A stretch of DNA of 64,000 nucleotides from Catenulispora acidiphila DSM 44928 (GCF_000024025.1 NC_013131.1:1-64000); one strand, 5' to 3'; positions 1 to 14,906 are shown, counted from the first letter of the stretch. Notes: generated from the letters alone by a model not told the origin. Numbers and translations are program-made.

Positions 1-144
1 TCTGTCTGAAGTGCGCCAACAGGGTTCTCGCGCACAGACGCGCGGCATCGGCAATCGACTTCTCGACCTGCTTACGGTACGTGGCGCCACCCGGAAGGGT
101 CAAACCCGAGGTGGACCGGGCCGCGAGGGTAGCGCTGAGCCCTA
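1..144. other. Upstream flank of the dnaA regulatory region, no gene recognised
   Basis: I see no recognisable gene here. In related actinobacteria rpmH lies upstream of dnaA on the opposite strand, but no L34 start is visible, so rpmH presumably lies beyond the left edge. The minus strand stays open in one frame over most of the segment, but its translation matches no family I know. Confidence 0.5.
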
Positions 145-365
145 TTATCCACAGGACCTCCGTACTTGTGGATAACCGGGGCCACCCGCTACCGTCGGCC
201 GGACCGCCGCCACTGTCGGTGTGCGGCATTTTGTGAGGCCCGCACCGCCGCGACAAGCGCGGGACCTGTGAAAACGACAGATACGACGACCGACGCGGCC
301 ACGCCCGGCATTATCCACAGCTGTACACCCTCTCGGGGCACGACCTGTGGAAAGCCTGTGGGAAA
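145..365. promoter_or_regulatory. DnaA boxes in the dnaA promoter region
   Basis: Two perfect TTATCCACA boxes lie on the plus strand at 145-153 and 311-319. A perfect box on the minus strand is at 167-175 (read TGTGGATAA). Looser TGTGG-containing sites lie at 346-354 and 357-365. Boxes upstream of dnaA are the usual arrangement for autoregulation of dnaA. The effect on transcription here is inferred. Confidence 0.75.
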
Positions 366-423
366 CGTGATGCCGGCCCGCCGGTACCACCAGGGCCGAC
401 AGCACAGAATGGAGCCGCAGGCC

Positions 424-2082
424 GTGTCCGACCCGCAAGGCTACACCCCGGTCCCGCACCCGCCGGCCGCCCCTGGCGACGCCATCGCCCTGTGGTCCCA
501 CTTCCGCGCCCGCGTGGAGTCCGACAGCTCGCTGACCAAGAGCGAACAGGCCTTCCTGATGATCCCGGAGGCCCGGACCGTGATCGGCGACACGATCGTG
601 CTCGCCGTCCCGGACGACTTCTCCAAGAACTATCTGGAGCAGCGGCTCGAGCCGATGCTGACCACCCATCTGGCCGCTATGTTCGGCCCGGACATCAAGT
701 TCAGCCTGTTCGTCGACAAGATCATGGAGAACACCCCGGCGCCGGCCGCGGCCGGCCCGGTCGCGCCGCCCGCCCCGGTCATCCAGCAGCTCGCTCCGCC
801 CCCGGCGCACTGGACGCCGCCGCCGGCGATGCAGTCCGGCGCCGAACTGCAGGTCCCGGCGGCTTTCCACAGCGATCCGCCGGCCTTCGCCCCCGACGTG
901 CCCCGTCCCGGACTCGGCGGCATGGCCCTGCCCCCGCCGCGCGTCTCCGAGCCCGCCCCCGAGGAGAACGATCCGATAGCGGCCACGCTGTCGCTGTCCA
1001 CAGGCCGTCCCGGAGCACGCTCCTCGACGCCCGACGACGGCGCCAAGGCCCAGCAGGCCAAGCTCAATGAGAAATACGTCTTCGAGACCTTCGTCATCGG
1101 CTCCAGCAACCGGTTCGCGCACGCCGCGGCGGTCGCCGTCGCCGAGGCGCCGGCCAAGGCCTACAACCCGCTGTTCATCTACGGCGACTCCGGCCTGGGC
1201 AAGACCCACCTGCTCCACGCGATCGGCCACTACGCGCGCAACCTGTATCCGGGCACCCGCGTGCGCTACGTGTCGACCGAGGAGTTCACCAACGACTTCA
1301 TCAACGCGATCCGCGACGGTGCGGGCAACCACCTGCGCAAGCGCTACCGCGATGTCGACATCCTGATGGTCGACGACATCCAGTTCCTGGAGAACAAGGA
1401 GGGGACGCAGGAGGAGTTCTTCCACACGTTCAACACCCTCCACAACGCCTCCAAGCAGATCGTCATCTCCAGCGACCGGCCGCCCAAGCAGCTGAACACC
1501 CTGGAGGACCGGCTTCGGTCGCGGTTCGAGTGGGGTCTGATCACCGACATCCAGCCGCCCGAGTTGGAGACGCGGATCGCGATCCTTCGCAAGAAGGCGC
1601 AGCAGGAAGGCCTGAACGCGCCGCCGGAGGTCCTGGAGTTCATCGCCTCGAAGATCTCCACCAACATCCGCGAACTGGAGGGCGCGCTGATCCGGGTCAC
1701 CGCGTTCGCCTCGCTGAACCGGGCGCCTGTCGACTTGTCGCTGGCCGAGGACGTCCTGAAGAACCTGATGCCCGACGCGGCCGGTCCGGAGATCACGGTC
1801 TCGACGATCATGGCGCAGACCGCGATGTATTTCGGGATCACCATGGAGGACCTCTGCGGGACTTCCCGCAGCCGCATCCTGGTGACCGCCCGGCAGATCG
1901 CCATGTATTTGTGTCGGGAGCTGACCGACCTGTCACTGCCCAAGATCGGGCAGGCGTTCGGCGGCCGGGATCACACCACGGTCATGCACGCCGACCGCAA
2001 GATCCGCTCGCTGCTCCCCGAGCGCCGCGCCATCTTCAACCAGGTCACCGAGCTCACCAACCGCATCAAACAGTCCGGCTGA
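424..2082 (+). CDS. dnaA: Chromosomal replication initiator protein DnaA
   Basis: DnaA binds DnaA boxes at oriC as an ATP complex, melts the origin and starts replisome loading. The 552-residue protein shows a domain I near its N-terminus, a long Pro/Ala-rich linker (domain II) typical of high-GC actinobacteria, an AAA+ domain with Walker [10 protein letters not shown] and Walker [11 protein letters not shown], and the C-terminal DNA-binding signature [16 protein letters not shown] chose the GTG at 424 because GGAG at 411-414 lies 9 nt upstream; an in-frame ATG at 409 has no good ribosome site. The frame stays open further upstream, across the DnaA boxes, which is taken as non-coding. A 13-bp hairpin follows the stop. 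Confidence 0.97.
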   Translation: MSDPQGYTPVPHPPAAPGDAIALWSHFRARVESDSSLTKSEQAFLMIPEARTVIGDTIVLAVPDDFSKNYLEQRLEPMLTTHLAAMFGPDIKFSLFVDKIMENTPAPAAAGPVAPPAPVIQQLAPPPAHWTPPPAMQSGAELQVPAAFHSDPPAFAPDVPRPGLGGMALPPPRVSEPAPEENDPIAATLSLSTGRPGARSSTPDDGAKAQQAKLNEKYVFETFVIGSSNRFAHAAAVAVAEAPAKAYNPLFIYGDSGLGKTHLLHAIGHYARNLYPGTRVRYVSTEEFTNDFINAIRDGAGNHLRKRYRDVDILMVDDIQFLENKEGTQEEFFHTFNTLHNASKQIVISSDRPPKQLNTLEDRLRSRFEWGLITDIQPPELETRIAILRKKAQQEGLNAPPEVLEFIASKISTNIRELEGALIRVTAFASLNRAPVDLSLAEDVLKNLMPDAAGPEITVSTIMAQTAMYFGITMEDLCGTSRSRILVTARQIAMYLCRELTDLSLPKIGQAFGGRDHTTVMHADRKIRSLLPERRAIFNQVTELTNRIKQSG

Positions 2083-2100
2083 CCTGCTTCTACGCCTCTC

Positions 2101-2132
2101 AGGGCCCGCACACCGCCGCGTGTGCGGGCCCT
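2101..2132 (+). terminator. dnaA terminator hairpin
   Basis: Perfect 13-bp arms (2101-2113 and 2120-2132) flank a 6-nt loop, starting 18 nt after the dnaA stop. There is no U-tract, as is common in high-GC actinobacteria. Confidence 0.8.
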
Positions 2133-2818
2133 TGGTGTGTCCTGCCGTCGCTCGCGACACGACACGCCGGAGATCGATAAAACCCGCGCCTCCCACCTTT
2201 CATAGCTCCTTGTCGACTAATGTCCTGCATGTCCGCTTCGAAGCTCTATGTCGCTAAGGAGATGTCGCCGAATACGTTCGGAGGCCTGACGTTCCTCAGG
2301 TTCTACATGTCACCCACATGGCAGATCGGGCGATCGCGCCGGGCTGGGGACAACGTGGGGGAAAACTGGGGATAACCTGTGGACAACGCTGTGCGTAACT
2401 GAGTGGACGTGTGGATACCAGCGAGTTATCCCCAGAGATGAATTGTTTTCCACAGCTGAACACACAAGCAATGTGGACTAACAAAATAGGTCTGAGCTGC
2501 CCAAAGACCGGTTATCCACAGTATCCACAGCCCCTACTACTACTACGAGAACAGTTAGCTACGTCGGCCGATTTGAATCGTCTCGGCCCACATCTGTGGA
2601 AAACCTGCGGCCCACTCGTCGGACGTCCCACCGCGACGAAGACGGATTCACTCTTTCAGGGCCCTCTGACACTCCTTCCCCCGTTGTCGCCGTTTCCACT
2701 CCTTCCCCGGCTCGTTTCAGGCACACTGGAACCTCCCGACACGGCCGCCGATTCACAGCCTGTGGGTCGCAGACGGCATGATGGGACGCTGGTTCCGACG
2801 AGCAGCGAGCAAGCAAGC
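2133..2818. other. oriC: Chromosomal replication origin (oriC)
   Basis: This non-coding gap between dnaA and dnaN carries many DnaA boxes in both orientations. Perfect TTATCCACA is at 2512-2520. Near-consensus sites are at 2367-2375, 2378-2386, 2410-2418, 2426-2434, 2446-2454, 2472-2480, 2521-2529 and 2595-2603. Two locally AT-richer patches, around 2440-2490 and 2530-2575, are candidate unwinding sites. A plus-strand frame is open from about 2411 into dnaN but reads through the boxes and shows no protein similarity, so it is not coding. Position and box density match actinobacterial oriC. Confidence 0.92.
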
Positions 2819-2833
2819 AGGAGGCGGTGTCCG

Positions 2834-4024
2834 GTGAAGTTCCGGGTGGAGCGCGACGTCCTTTCCGAGGCCGTGGCATGGACTGCGCGGTCCCTGCCCA
2901 GCCGCCCGGCGGCCCCGGTCCTGGCCGGGCTGGTCTTCGAGGCCGTGGAGGGAGAAGGCGGCGAGGACCACGGCTCGGTCACGCTGTCCGGCTTCGACTA
3001 CGAGGTCTCCTCCCGGGCCCAGATCGGTGCCGACGTCACCGAGCCGGGCCGGATCCTGATCCACGGCAAGCTGCTGGCGGACATCGCCAAGTCGCTGCCG
3101 AACCGCCCCGTGGAGTTCTCCACCGAGGGCTCGAAAGTTCTCCTCAGCTGTGGATCCAGCCGCTTCACCCTGCAGACCCTGCCGGTGGAGGACTACCCGG
3201 CGCTGCCGACCATGCCGACCGCGACCGGCGCCGTCACCGCCTCCGGCCTGGCCGGGGCGGTCTCCCAGGTGGCCATCGCCGCCGGGCGCGACGACACCAT
3301 CCCGATGCTCACCGGCATCCGCGTGGAGATCGAGGGCGAGAAGATCACCCTGGTCGCCACCGACCGGTTCCGGCTGGCCGTCCGCGAGCTCCAGTGGAAG
3401 CCGGAGCAGGACGACATGTCCGCGACCGCGCTGATCCCCTCCAAGGTCCTGTCGGACACCGCGAAGGCGCTCACCGGCGGCGACTGGGTCTCCCTGGCGC
3501 TGTCCGGCGGCGACGCCGGCGAGGGTCTGATCGGTTTCGAGTCCGGCGAAGGTACCTCCGGCAAGGCCAAGGGCTCGCGGCGGATGACGTCCCGCCTGCT
3601 GTCCGGGGAGTTCGTGAAGTACCGCTCGCTGTTCCCGAACGAGTACAACATCACCGCGACCGTCGAGACCGCGCCGTTCCTGGAGGCCGCCAAGCGCGTG
3701 TCCCTGGTGGCCGACCGCACCTCGCCGATCAAGCTGGCCTTCACCCAGGGCGAGGTCACCCTGGAGGCCGGCGCGGGCGACGAGGCGCAGGCCTCCGAGG
3801 CCATGGACGCGGTCCTGGACGGCGAGGACATCAGCGTCTCGTTCAATCCCAGCTTCCTGCTCGACGGCCTGCAGGTGATCGACACCCAGTACGCGCAGCT
3901 GTCGTTCACCGTCGCCTCCAAGCCCGCGGTGCTCATGGGCCGCCCGGCGCTGGACGCCCCGGCGCAGGAGGAATTCCGTTACCTGATGATGCCGCTCCGA
4001 GTTCCTGGTCAGTCCGCGGGCTGA
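2834..4024 (+). CDS. dnaN: DNA polymerase III sliding clamp, beta subunit
   Basis: The 396-residue product forms the ring-shaped dimer that tethers DNA polymerase III to DNA. The N-terminal stretch VKFRVERDVLSEAVAW matches the actinobacterial clamp start. The GTG at 2834 is supported by a full AGGAGG at 2819-2824, 9 nt upstream. The C-terminus ends YLMMPLRVPGQSAG, as expected for the third clamp domain. Length is normal for the family. It is the first gene right of oriC and is followed 85 nt later by gnd. Confidence 0.97.
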   Translation: MKFRVERDVLSEAVAWTARSLPSRPAAPVLAGLVFEAVEGEGGEDHGSVTLSGFDYEVSSRAQIGADVTEPGRILIHGKLLADIAKSLPNRPVEFSTEGSKVLLSCGSSRFTLQTLPVEDYPALPTMPTATGAVTASGLAGAVSQVAIAAGRDDTIPMLTGIRVEIEGEKITLVATDRFRLAVRELQWKPEQDDMSATALIPSKVLSDTAKALTGGDWVSLALSGGDAGEGLIGFESGEGTSGKAKGSRRMTSRLLSGEFVKYRSLFPNEYNITATVETAPFLEAAKRVSLVADRTSPIKLAFTQGEVTLEAGAGDEAQASEAMDAVLDGEDISVSFNPSFLLDGLQVIDTQYAQLSFTVASKPAVLMGRPALDAPAQEEFRYLMMPLRVPGQSAG

Positions 4025-4109
4025 CCCGGAAAGCACTCGTCACGCAGGCCCCGTAAGGTCGGTTCTGACACGATCAGGTGAAGGTGACGGAAGAAACAGA
4101 GGGAAGACC

Positions 4110-4988
4110 ATGGAGATCGGTCTTGTGGGCCTGGGCAAGATGGGCGGCAACATGCGCGAGCGCATCCGCCAGGCCGGGCACACCGTCGTCGGGTACGACC
4201 GCGACCCCAAGCTGGCCGACGTCGGTTCGCTGAAGGAGCTCGTCCAGACGCTGGCGGCGCCGCGCGTGATCTGGATCATGGTCCCCGCCGGCGAGGCCAC
4301 CGACGCCACGGTCAACGAGCTGGCCGATCTGCTGCACACCGGCGACATGGTCATCGACGGCGGCAACTCGCGCTGGACCGAGGACATCAAGCACGCCGAA
4401 CTCCTCAAGGCCCAGGGTGTCGCCTTCGTCGACGCCGGCGTCTCGGGCGGCGTCTGGGGCCTGCAGAACGGCTACGCCCTGATGGTCGGCGGCGACGAGG
4501 CCGACATCGCCCGCGTGCAGCCGGTCTTCGACGCCCTCAAGCCGGCCGGCGACAGCGGCTTCGTGCACGCCGGCGGGGTCGGCGCGGGCCACTTCTCGAA
4601 GATGGTCCACAACGGCATCGAGTACGGCATCATGCAGTCCTACGCCGAGGGCTGGGAGCTGCTGGAGGCCGCTCCGAACGTGACCAACGTGCGCGAGGTC
4701 TTCCGCTCCTGGCAGGAGGGCACCGTCATCCGCTCCTGGCTGCTGGACCTGCTGGTCCGCGCCCTGGACGACGACGAGCACCTGGCGGGCATCCGCGGCT
4801 ACGCCGACGACTCCGGCGAGGGCCGCTGGACCGTGGAGGCCGGTATCGACATGGCCGTGCCGACCCCGGCGATCACCGCCTCGCTGTACGCGCGCTTCAC
4901 CTCGCGCCAGGAGGACTCCCCGCAGATGAAGGCGATCGCCGCGCTGCGCAACCAGTTCGGCGGCCACGCCGTGAAGAAGGAGAGTTAG
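4110..4988 (+). CDS. gnd: 6-phosphogluconate dehydrogenase, decarboxylating, short form
   Basis: The enzyme converts 6-phosphogluconate to ribulose 5-phosphate with CO2 release in the oxidative pentose phosphate pathway. At 292 residues it belongs to the short GntZ/YqeC-like form rather than the 470-residue enterobacterial form. The N-terminus has the dinucleotide fold GLVGLGKMGGNM, and YDRDP ends the second strand; an acidic residue there usually favours NAD over NADP (inference). DAGVSGGVWG is the substrate-binding signature. Its place between dnaN and recF is a streptomycete-like trait. Start ATG 4110 follows GAGGGAAG. Confidence 0.93.
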   Translation: MEIGLVGLGKMGGNMRERIRQAGHTVVGYDRDPKLADVGSLKELVQTLAAPRVIWIMVPAGEATDATVNELADLLHTGDMVIDGGNSRWTEDIKHAELLKAQGVAFVDAGVSGGVWGLQNGYALMVGGDEADIARVQPVFDALKPAGDSGFVHAGGVGAGHFSKMVHNGIEYGIMQSYAEGWELLEAAPNVTNVREVFRSWQEGTVIRSWLLDLLVRALDDDEHLAGIRGYADDSGEGRWTVEAGIDMAVPTPAITASLYARFTSRQEDSPQMKAIAALRNQFGGHAVKKES

Positions 4989-4997
4989 GAACCCCCA

Positions 4998-6143
4998 TTG
5001 CGGGTCACGCATCTGTCCCTGGCGGATTTCCGCTCCTACGCCTCCCTCGACGTCGCGCTCGGGGGAGGCGTCACGGCGTTCGTCGGGCCCAACGGGCAGG
5101 GGAAGACCAACCTGGTCGAGGCGATCGGCTACATCGCCACGCTCGACAGCCACCGCGTGGCCACCGACCAGCCGCTCGTGCGCTTCGGCGCGCCGCGCGC
5201 CATAGTGCGCGCGAACGTGGAGCGCGAAGGCCGTACACAGCTTGTGGAAATCGAGCTGAACCCGGGCGGGGCGAACCGCGCGCGGCTCAACCGCAACCCG
5301 GTTCCGCGCCCGCGCGAGGTGCTCGGCGTGCTGCGGACCGTGCTGTTCGCCCCAGAAGACCTCGCCTTGGTGAAGGGCGATCCGGGGGAGCGCCGCCGGT
5401 TCCTGGACGAACTGCTCGTCGCCCGCTGGCCGCGGTTCGCCGGGGTCCGTGCCGACTACGACAGAGTGCTGAAGCAGCGGAACACTTTGCTGCGCACGGC
5501 CGCGATGGCGCGGCGTAACAAGGCCTCCGGTCCCAACATCTCGACGCTCGACGCCTGGGACCACCACCTGGCGCTGGCCGGCGCCGAACTGGTCGCCGCG
5601 CGCCTGGCGCTGATCTCGGCGTTGTCCCCCCTTGTGGACAAGTGTTACGTCGAGATCGCCGAGGGCGGCCAGACGCGCATCGGCTACCGCTCGACGATCT
5701 CCGCCGAGCCCGATCCGACCGCCGCGGCCCTGACAGAACAGTTCATGACCGCCCTCGGCGAGGCCCGCGCTAACGAATTGGACCGCGGCATCACCCTGGT
5801 CGGTCCGCACCGCGACGAAATGGTGCTGGAGCTGACCTCCTCTTCCGGAGACAACATGCCGGCGCGCGGCTACGCCAGCCACGGCGAATCCTGGTCGTAC
5901 GCGCTGGCATTACGTTTGGCCGCATACGACCTGCTGCGCTCCGACGGGTCCGACGGCGGCGAGCCGGTCCTGATCCTCGACGACGTCTTCGCCGAACTCG
6001 ACGCCAAGCGCCGCCGCCGGCTGGCCGAGCGTGTCTCGGGCGCCGACCAGGTGCTCATCACCGCGGCCGTGGACGCCGACGTGCCGGAGCAGCTGATCGG
6101 CCAGAAGTTCACGGTCGCCGACGGACAGGTGAGCGCGGCGTGA
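4998..6143 (+). CDS. recF: DNA replication and repair protein RecF
   Basis: RecF is an SMC-like ATPase that helps load RecA at gapped DNA. The 381-residue protein has Walker [14 protein letters not shown] near residue 30, an ABC-type signature in [15 protein letters not shown], and Walker [14 protein letters not shown]. The start is TTG at 4998, 9 nt after the gnd stop; translation from it gives [14 protein letters not shown], the canonical RecF N-terminus. It overlaps the next gene by 4 nt (GTGA), so the two are probably translationally coupled. Confidence 0.96.
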   Translation: MRVTHLSLADFRSYASLDVALGGGVTAFVGPNGQGKTNLVEAIGYIATLDSHRVATDQPLVRFGAPRAIVRANVEREGRTQLVEIELNPGGANRARLNRNPVPRPREVLGVLRTVLFAPEDLALVKGDPGERRRFLDELLVARWPRFAGVRADYDRVLKQRNTLLRTAAMARRNKASGPNISTLDAWDHHLALAGAELVAARLALISALSPLVDKCYVEIAEGGQTRIGYRSTISAEPDPTAAALTEQFMTALGEARANELDRGITLVGPHRDEMVLELTSSSGDNMPARGYASHGESWSYALALRLAAYDLLRSDGSDGGEPVLILDDVFAELDAKRRRRLAERVSGADQVLITAAVDADVPEQLIGQKFTVADGQVSAA

Positions 6144-6658
6144 ATCCACAGCCTGTGGACAACGGTTCCGGCGCCGAGGGCGGTGACCCTCAAGACTCTG
6201 GCGTCGACCTGGCCCGCGCCGCTTTAGCCGCCGCACGCGCCCGCGGCAAGGACAACGGCGCCGGGTGGAGCGGCAACCGCCGGCGTAACAGCAACTCCGG
6301 CCAGCGCTCGGGATCCGGTCCCGACGAACGCGATCCGCAGCTGCTGTCCTCGGCGATCCCCAGGATGATCGAGGCCAGGGGCTGGAGTGTGCCGGCGGCG
6401 GTCGGCGGCGTGATGGGCCGCTGGGGCGAGATCGTGGGCAGCCACATCTCGGCGCACTGCACCCCGGTGGAGTTCCACGACGGCGTCCTCATGGTCCGCA
6501 CCGATTCCGCGGCCTGGGCCACCGAGCTGCGCATGCTGGCGCCGCAGCTGCTCGCGAAGCTCAACGCCGAGCTGGGGACGTCCCGCGCGGCCCACGGCGG
6601 CCGGGACGCCGCCGGCGCCATCGCGACCCTGAAAGTGGTCGGACCCGGCGGTCGCTGA
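6140..6658 (+). CDS. dciA: DUF721 / DciA-type replicative helicase loader
   Basis: This 172-residue protein of the DUF721 family sits between recF and gyrB, where actinobacteria encode DciA, the factor required for DnaB helicase function in bacteria lacking DnaC/DnaI. The N-terminal 70 residues are basic and low-complexity. The conserved DUF721 core begins near residue 75 ([21 protein letters not shown]) and contains the family's W-x-x-ELR pattern ([15 protein letters not shown]). The GTG start overlaps the recF stop. The helicase role is known for mycobacterial homologues and is inferred here. Confidence 0.88.
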   Translation: MNPQPVDNGSGAEGGDPQDSGVDLARAALAAARARGKDNGAGWSGNRRRNSNSGQRSGSGPDERDPQLLSSAIPRMIEARGWSVPAAVGGVMGRWGEIVGSHISAHCTPVEFHDGVLMVRTDSAAWATELRMLAPQLLAKLNAELGTSRAAHGGRDAAGAIATLKVVGPGGR

Positions 6659-9210
<2,552 letters not shown>

Positions 9211-9277
9211 GTCCGCACCCGTCCGCGAACAGACCTGACGAGAGCACCACCTCTCCTTGACAGCGAAGGATCGAGTT

Positions 9278-11920
<2,643 letters not shown>

Positions 11921-11948
11921 CCACTGACTCGGCCGACGAAGGCTGACT

Positions 11949-11999
11949 AACGCCTAACGGCGGTACCGGTGCATGACACCGGTACCGCCGTTAGGCGTT
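11949..11999 (+). terminator. gyrA terminator, 23-bp perfect hairpin
   Basis: Two 23-nt arms (11949-11971 and 11977-11999) are exact reverse complements around the 5-nt loop CATGA, 28 nt after the gyrA stop. A TTT follows. This is the strongest hairpin noticed in the window. Confidence 0.93.
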
Positions 12000-12215
12000 T
12001 CGGGTGCGGAAAATGACGTAGGCGCCGCGCTACACCGCGCAGACGGGTGACGCCCGTTCGGCGGTGCGTGACGCGGCCCGGACGTCGGCCTCGTATCGTT
12101 CCGTGTCCGGTTATGTGCGAGGAGCAGTGTTGAGGTCAGTCGAACATATGGTCCGGGCTACGGAAAATAGCGGGGCCGGGGAGACCTAGGAGCATGAGAA
12201 CGGTAGCTTGGCCGG

Positions 12216-13391
12216 GTGAGTAGCGAGACGACGACCGATCCCGGCCTCGGCACCGACCCCGACGGCGTCGGTGGCGGACCCCGCGCTTATGGGTCCGGCC
12301 CCGGCGCCGCTTCTGTTCCCGACGCCGCGCCGCCCGGGGCGCACCGGCAGGCGCCGCCGCCGACCCAGCCGCCGCCCGGGTACGGGCCGCCGCAGGGTGG
12401 GCGCGGAGCGGGTGGTCCTGGGCCTGGTCCTGGGCCTGGTCCCGGTTACGGTCCGGGCGTTCCGGGGGGTCCCGGCGCTCCGGGCGTTCCCGGTGGCGGC
12501 CAGGTCCAAGGCACCCATGGCTCCCACGCTGCTCCCGGCGCCCACGGCGCCCCCAGCGCGTATGGCGCCCAGGGCATGCCCGGCGGTCCCGGCCCAGCGC
12601 AAGCTCCCGGCCGCCATCCCGGCACCGCCCCAGGCATGCCCGGCGCCCCCGGCCCGAACCCAGGCGCACCTGGCGCCGCACCCACAGCCCCCATCGCCCC
12701 CACCGGAGCCGCCTCTACCGGAGCCGCCGCCGGCGCGAGCGCCGCAGTGGCAGGCGCCGCCGCGTCGCTCACGGCCGGCCTGTCCGGTCTGGCCGGACGG
12801 CTTTCCAACGGCGGAGGACGTCGTGCCGGGGGAAGGCGCAAGGAAGCGCCTACCATGGGAACTGTGGCGTATCAGCAATCGGATTCCGCTCAAGGCCAGG
12901 CGGGCACCCGCCAGCAGGCCGGCGGCGGCTGGGGCGCGCGCCCGAACAGCCCGGCCGGAGCCCCCACAGGCGCACCCCGCTACCAGCAGCAGCAGGCACC
13001 CGCCGCCGCCCCCCGCGGCCGCAAAGCCCGCCTGCGCGTAGCGAAGGTCGACCCCTGGTCGGTGATGAAGACGACCTTCGTCCTGTCGATCGCCTTCGCC
13101 GTCGTCTCCGTAGTAGCCGCGGCCCTCCTGTGGTCAGCCCTCAACGCCCTCGGCGTCTTCGACTCGATCAACCACACCCTGGCCTCAGTAGCCCCCGCGA
13201 ACCAGCCCAACAGCGTCACCCTGACCTCGGTCCTCTCCTTCGGCAAGGTCCTCAGCTTCACAGCCCTCGTGAGCGTAGTGAACATCGTCCTGTTCACCGC
13301 CCTAGCCACCCTCGCCGCCTACCTCTACAACATGTGCTCCTCCCTCGTAGGCGGCATAGAGGTCACCCTCGCCGACGACACCGCCTCCTGA
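12216..13391 (+). CDS. DUF3566 membrane protein with collagen-like N-terminal region
   Basis: A DUF3566-family membrane protein of unknown function is regularly found next to gyrA in actinobacteria. Residues 1-200 are a Gly/Pro/Ala-rich, partly collagen-like disordered region, followed by another linker. The conserved part is the last 120 residues, with two membrane helices (starting near TTFVLSIAFAVVSVVAAALL and near SFTALVSVVNIVLFTALATL) and the family ending in LYNMCSSLVGGIEVTL. The N-terminal extension is much longer than the conserved domain. The GTG at 12216 lacks a strong ribosome site, so the start is uncertain. Confidence 0.82.
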   Translation: MSSETTTDPGLGTDPDGVGGGPRAYGSGPGAASVPDAAPPGAHRQAPPPTQPPPGYGPPQGGRGAGGPGPGPGPGPGYGPGVPGGPGAPGVPGGGQVQGTHGSHAAPGAHGAPSAYGAQGMPGGPGPAQAPGRHPGTAPGMPGAPGPNPGAPGAAPTAPIAPTGAASTGAAAGASAAVAGAAASLTAGLSGLAGRLSNGGGRRAGGRRKEAPTMGTVAYQQSDSAQGQAGTRQQAGGGWGARPNSPAGAPTGAPRYQQQQAPAAAPRGRKARLRVAKVDPWSVMKTTFVLSIAFAVVSVVAAALLWSALNALGVFDSINHTLASVAPANQPNSVTLTSVLSFGKVLSFTALVSVVNIVLFTALATLAAYLYNMCSSLVGGIEVTLADDTAS

Positions 13392-13458
13392 ACCCACCCC
13401 CCAAAGCGGTTTTGGGCCACCGCCCCCCGTACGGTAAGCTTCTCGACGTTACCAACCG

Positions 13459-13532
13459 GGGCCTATGGCACAGTTGGTTAGCGCGCCGCCCTGATAAGGC
13501 GGAGGTCGGTGGTTCAAGTCCACCTAGGCCCA
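13459..13532 (+). tRNA. tRNA-Ile (GAT anticodon)
   Basis: The cloverleaf is clear. Acceptor arms are GGGCCTA (13459-13465) and TAGGCCC (13525-13531) with discriminator A. The anticodon loop CTGATAA (13491-13497) gives anticodon GAT, and the T loop is GGTTCAAGTCC. The 3' CCA is not encoded. Its position after the gyrA/DUF3566 genes is typical for actinobacterial origins. Confidence 0.96.
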
Positions 13533-13540
13533 CCCCGGTG

Positions 13541-13574
13541 AACAGCCTCGAACCCATATAGGTTCGAGGCTGTT
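13541..13574 (+). terminator. tRNA-Ile terminator
   Basis: Perfect 14-bp arms (13541-13554 and 13561-13574) enclose the loop CATATA. A T-rich stretch (TGGTTTTC) follows. It starts 9 nt after the tRNA. Confidence 0.9.
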
Positions 13575-13601
13575 TGGTTTTCGGCCCTCGATATCTGAGG
13601 G

Positions 13602-14144
13602 TCAGAAAGAGAATGGCGCCATCGGCGGCGTGTACCGCAGTACCGCGGCCACCACCTGGTCGAGGGGCTGTCTGGCGTCGATGACGATTGCGCCTGATGC
13701 GCGCAAGGTGTCCTGCAGTATGGGGAGCTTTCGGCGTAGATACTCGCGGGTGTCTCCGACGTGGCCCCACTCGTGATAATCGCGGCGTGCGTCTAGGCGT
13801 GCCAGCATTGTGGGTTCGTCGATCTCCAGGAGGAAGACTTGGGTGAAGCGGTTGGCCATCTCGTGCTGATTGTCCGCGCCGCCGCAGACGTAGAGCGTTG
13901 CTGGTGCTGCTGTTTGGATCAGTTCGTCTAGGCGGTTCGGGTCCCAGGCCCAGCTGTGTTCGGCGAGCCAGGGTAGGTCTGGCGCTGGTGGTGGTTGCGC
14001 CACGATGGTGCCTTGGGGATCGACGAACCTTGCGAGATGGGGGTCGGCGTCGGAGTCGATGGTGGTTAGGCCTTGGTGGGCTAGTGCGGTTGCTATGGCG
14101 GATTTGCCGGCGGCGGAACAGCCTGCGATTTGGACTGCGCTCAT
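13602..14144 (-). CDS. P-loop AAA-type nucleotide kinase-like protein
   Basis: The 180-residue protein begins with a Walker A loop (GCSAAGKSAIA) directly after the first beta strand, as in small nucleoside and shikimate-type kinases. DARRDYHEWGHVGDTREYLR resembles the substrate/lid region of such kinases. The substrate cannot be told from sequence. A-ending codons (CAA, CCA, GCA, CTA) are commoner than in the neighbouring core genes, which hints at recent acquisition. It converges on tRNA-Ile and its terminator. Confidence 0.6.
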   Translation of the reverse strand: MSAVQIAGCSAAGKSAIATALAHQGLTTIDSDADPHLARFVDPQGTIVAQPPPAPDLPWLAEHSWAWDPNRLDELIQTAAPATLYVCGGADNQHEMANRFTQVFLLEIDEPTMLARLDARRDYHEWGHVGDTREYLRRKLPILQDTLRASGAIVIDARQPLDQVVAAVLRYTPPMAPFSF

Positions 14145-14276
14145 TGGTGGCCATCGTGGGGCAGGTTCGGGTGTGGGGCAAATTGGGTTTGTACCTTATA
14201 TATCGGCGCTTGAGTGGAAGCCCTGGGCCGTGTGGTCCAGGGCTTCGAGTTCGGTGATCAGTGGTGCTCGGCGGGG

Positions 14277-14699
14277 TTACTCACATGCGTTCGTGAGCTG
14301 GTCGTAGCCGACCCAGATCTCGCCGCGGGCGTTGATGTTGACGTTGAGGCCGTTGTCGCCGCTGGTGCCGGAGGCCCAGATGGGGCGGGAGTCGTCGGTG
14401 CTGGCGTACATGACCAGGTTGCCGTCGTTCTGGTAGGTGACGCGGGTGCCGCCTCGGCCGTTGGTGCCGGTGGCCCAGCAGACGTGGCCGTCGTAGCGGT
14501 ATTCCACGAGGTTGCCGTCGGGCTGGAAGACGAGTTTGGTGCCGGCGGGGTTGTGGATGTCGTCGTTGGCGTACATCGTGTCGCCCTTGTTCAGGTGGTC
14601 TCCGCCGGTGGCGGCGAGGGCGGTGCCGGTGCCGGCCACTGAGAGGGCTGCGGCGAGTGCCGCTGCTCCGGCGATCGCTCCGATGGTGCGCTTCACCAT
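14277..14699 (-). CDS. Secreted bulb-type (B-lectin) mannose-binding domain protein
   Basis: The 140-residue product has a classical signal peptide (Lys/Arg, then an Ala/Leu-rich core, cleavage near GTALAAT around residue 30). The mature part is a single B-lectin beta-prism with the repeated signature QxDGNLVxY (FQPDGNLVEY, YQNDGNLVMY) and ordered W residues. Such domains bind mannose-type sugars; the ligand here is not known. AAAGGAG lies about 11 nt upstream of the ATG. A GntR regulator gene lies upstream on the same strand, 228 nt away. Confidence 0.8.
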   Translation of the reverse strand: MVKRTIGAIAGAAALAAALSVAGTGTALAATGGDHLNKGDTMYANDDIHNPAGTKLVFQPDGNLVEYRYDGHVCWATGTNGRGGTRVTYQNDGNLVMYASTDDSRPIWASGTSGDNGLNVNINARGEIWVGYDQLTNACE

Positions 14700-14888
14700 G
14701 CTTAAGCTGCTCCTTTCCTGGAGGACAGATACGCAGCTAGTCATGACGCCGCCTTGGTGGGTCCATGCGGGGTGGCGGGGTGGTTCACTCGACTTGATGA
14801 ATACGTGGCCATTTCCGCTGATGCGCGGCTTTTGTGTGCCATCGTTGGAGCGTGGCGGGGTGCACGGCATCTCGCTGTGGGCGTGACC

Positions 14889-14906
14889 GTACTGGTTTCG
14901 CAGTAC
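14889..14906. promoter_or_regulatory. Inverted repeat between gntR-type gene and lectin gene
   Basis: GTACTG and CAGTAC are separated by 6 nt. It lies just downstream of the GntR gene and upstream of the lectin gene. It could be a GntR operator or a weak terminator; the sequence does not decide. Confidence 0.4.

Noticed and set aside
145-1443. 432-codon open frame on the minus strand opposite dnaA
   Set aside because: It is a mirror of the high-GC dnaA coding frame, with no family features and low-complexity Arg/Gly/Val composition.
2411-2833. Plus-strand frame extending dnaN upstream
   Set aside because: It runs through the DnaA boxes of oriC; the ribosome site and family N-terminus place the dnaN start at 2834.
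2753-4036. 427-codon open frame on the minus strand opposite dnaN
   Set aside because: Shadow of dnaN; no start site or domain, and dnaN is unambiguous.
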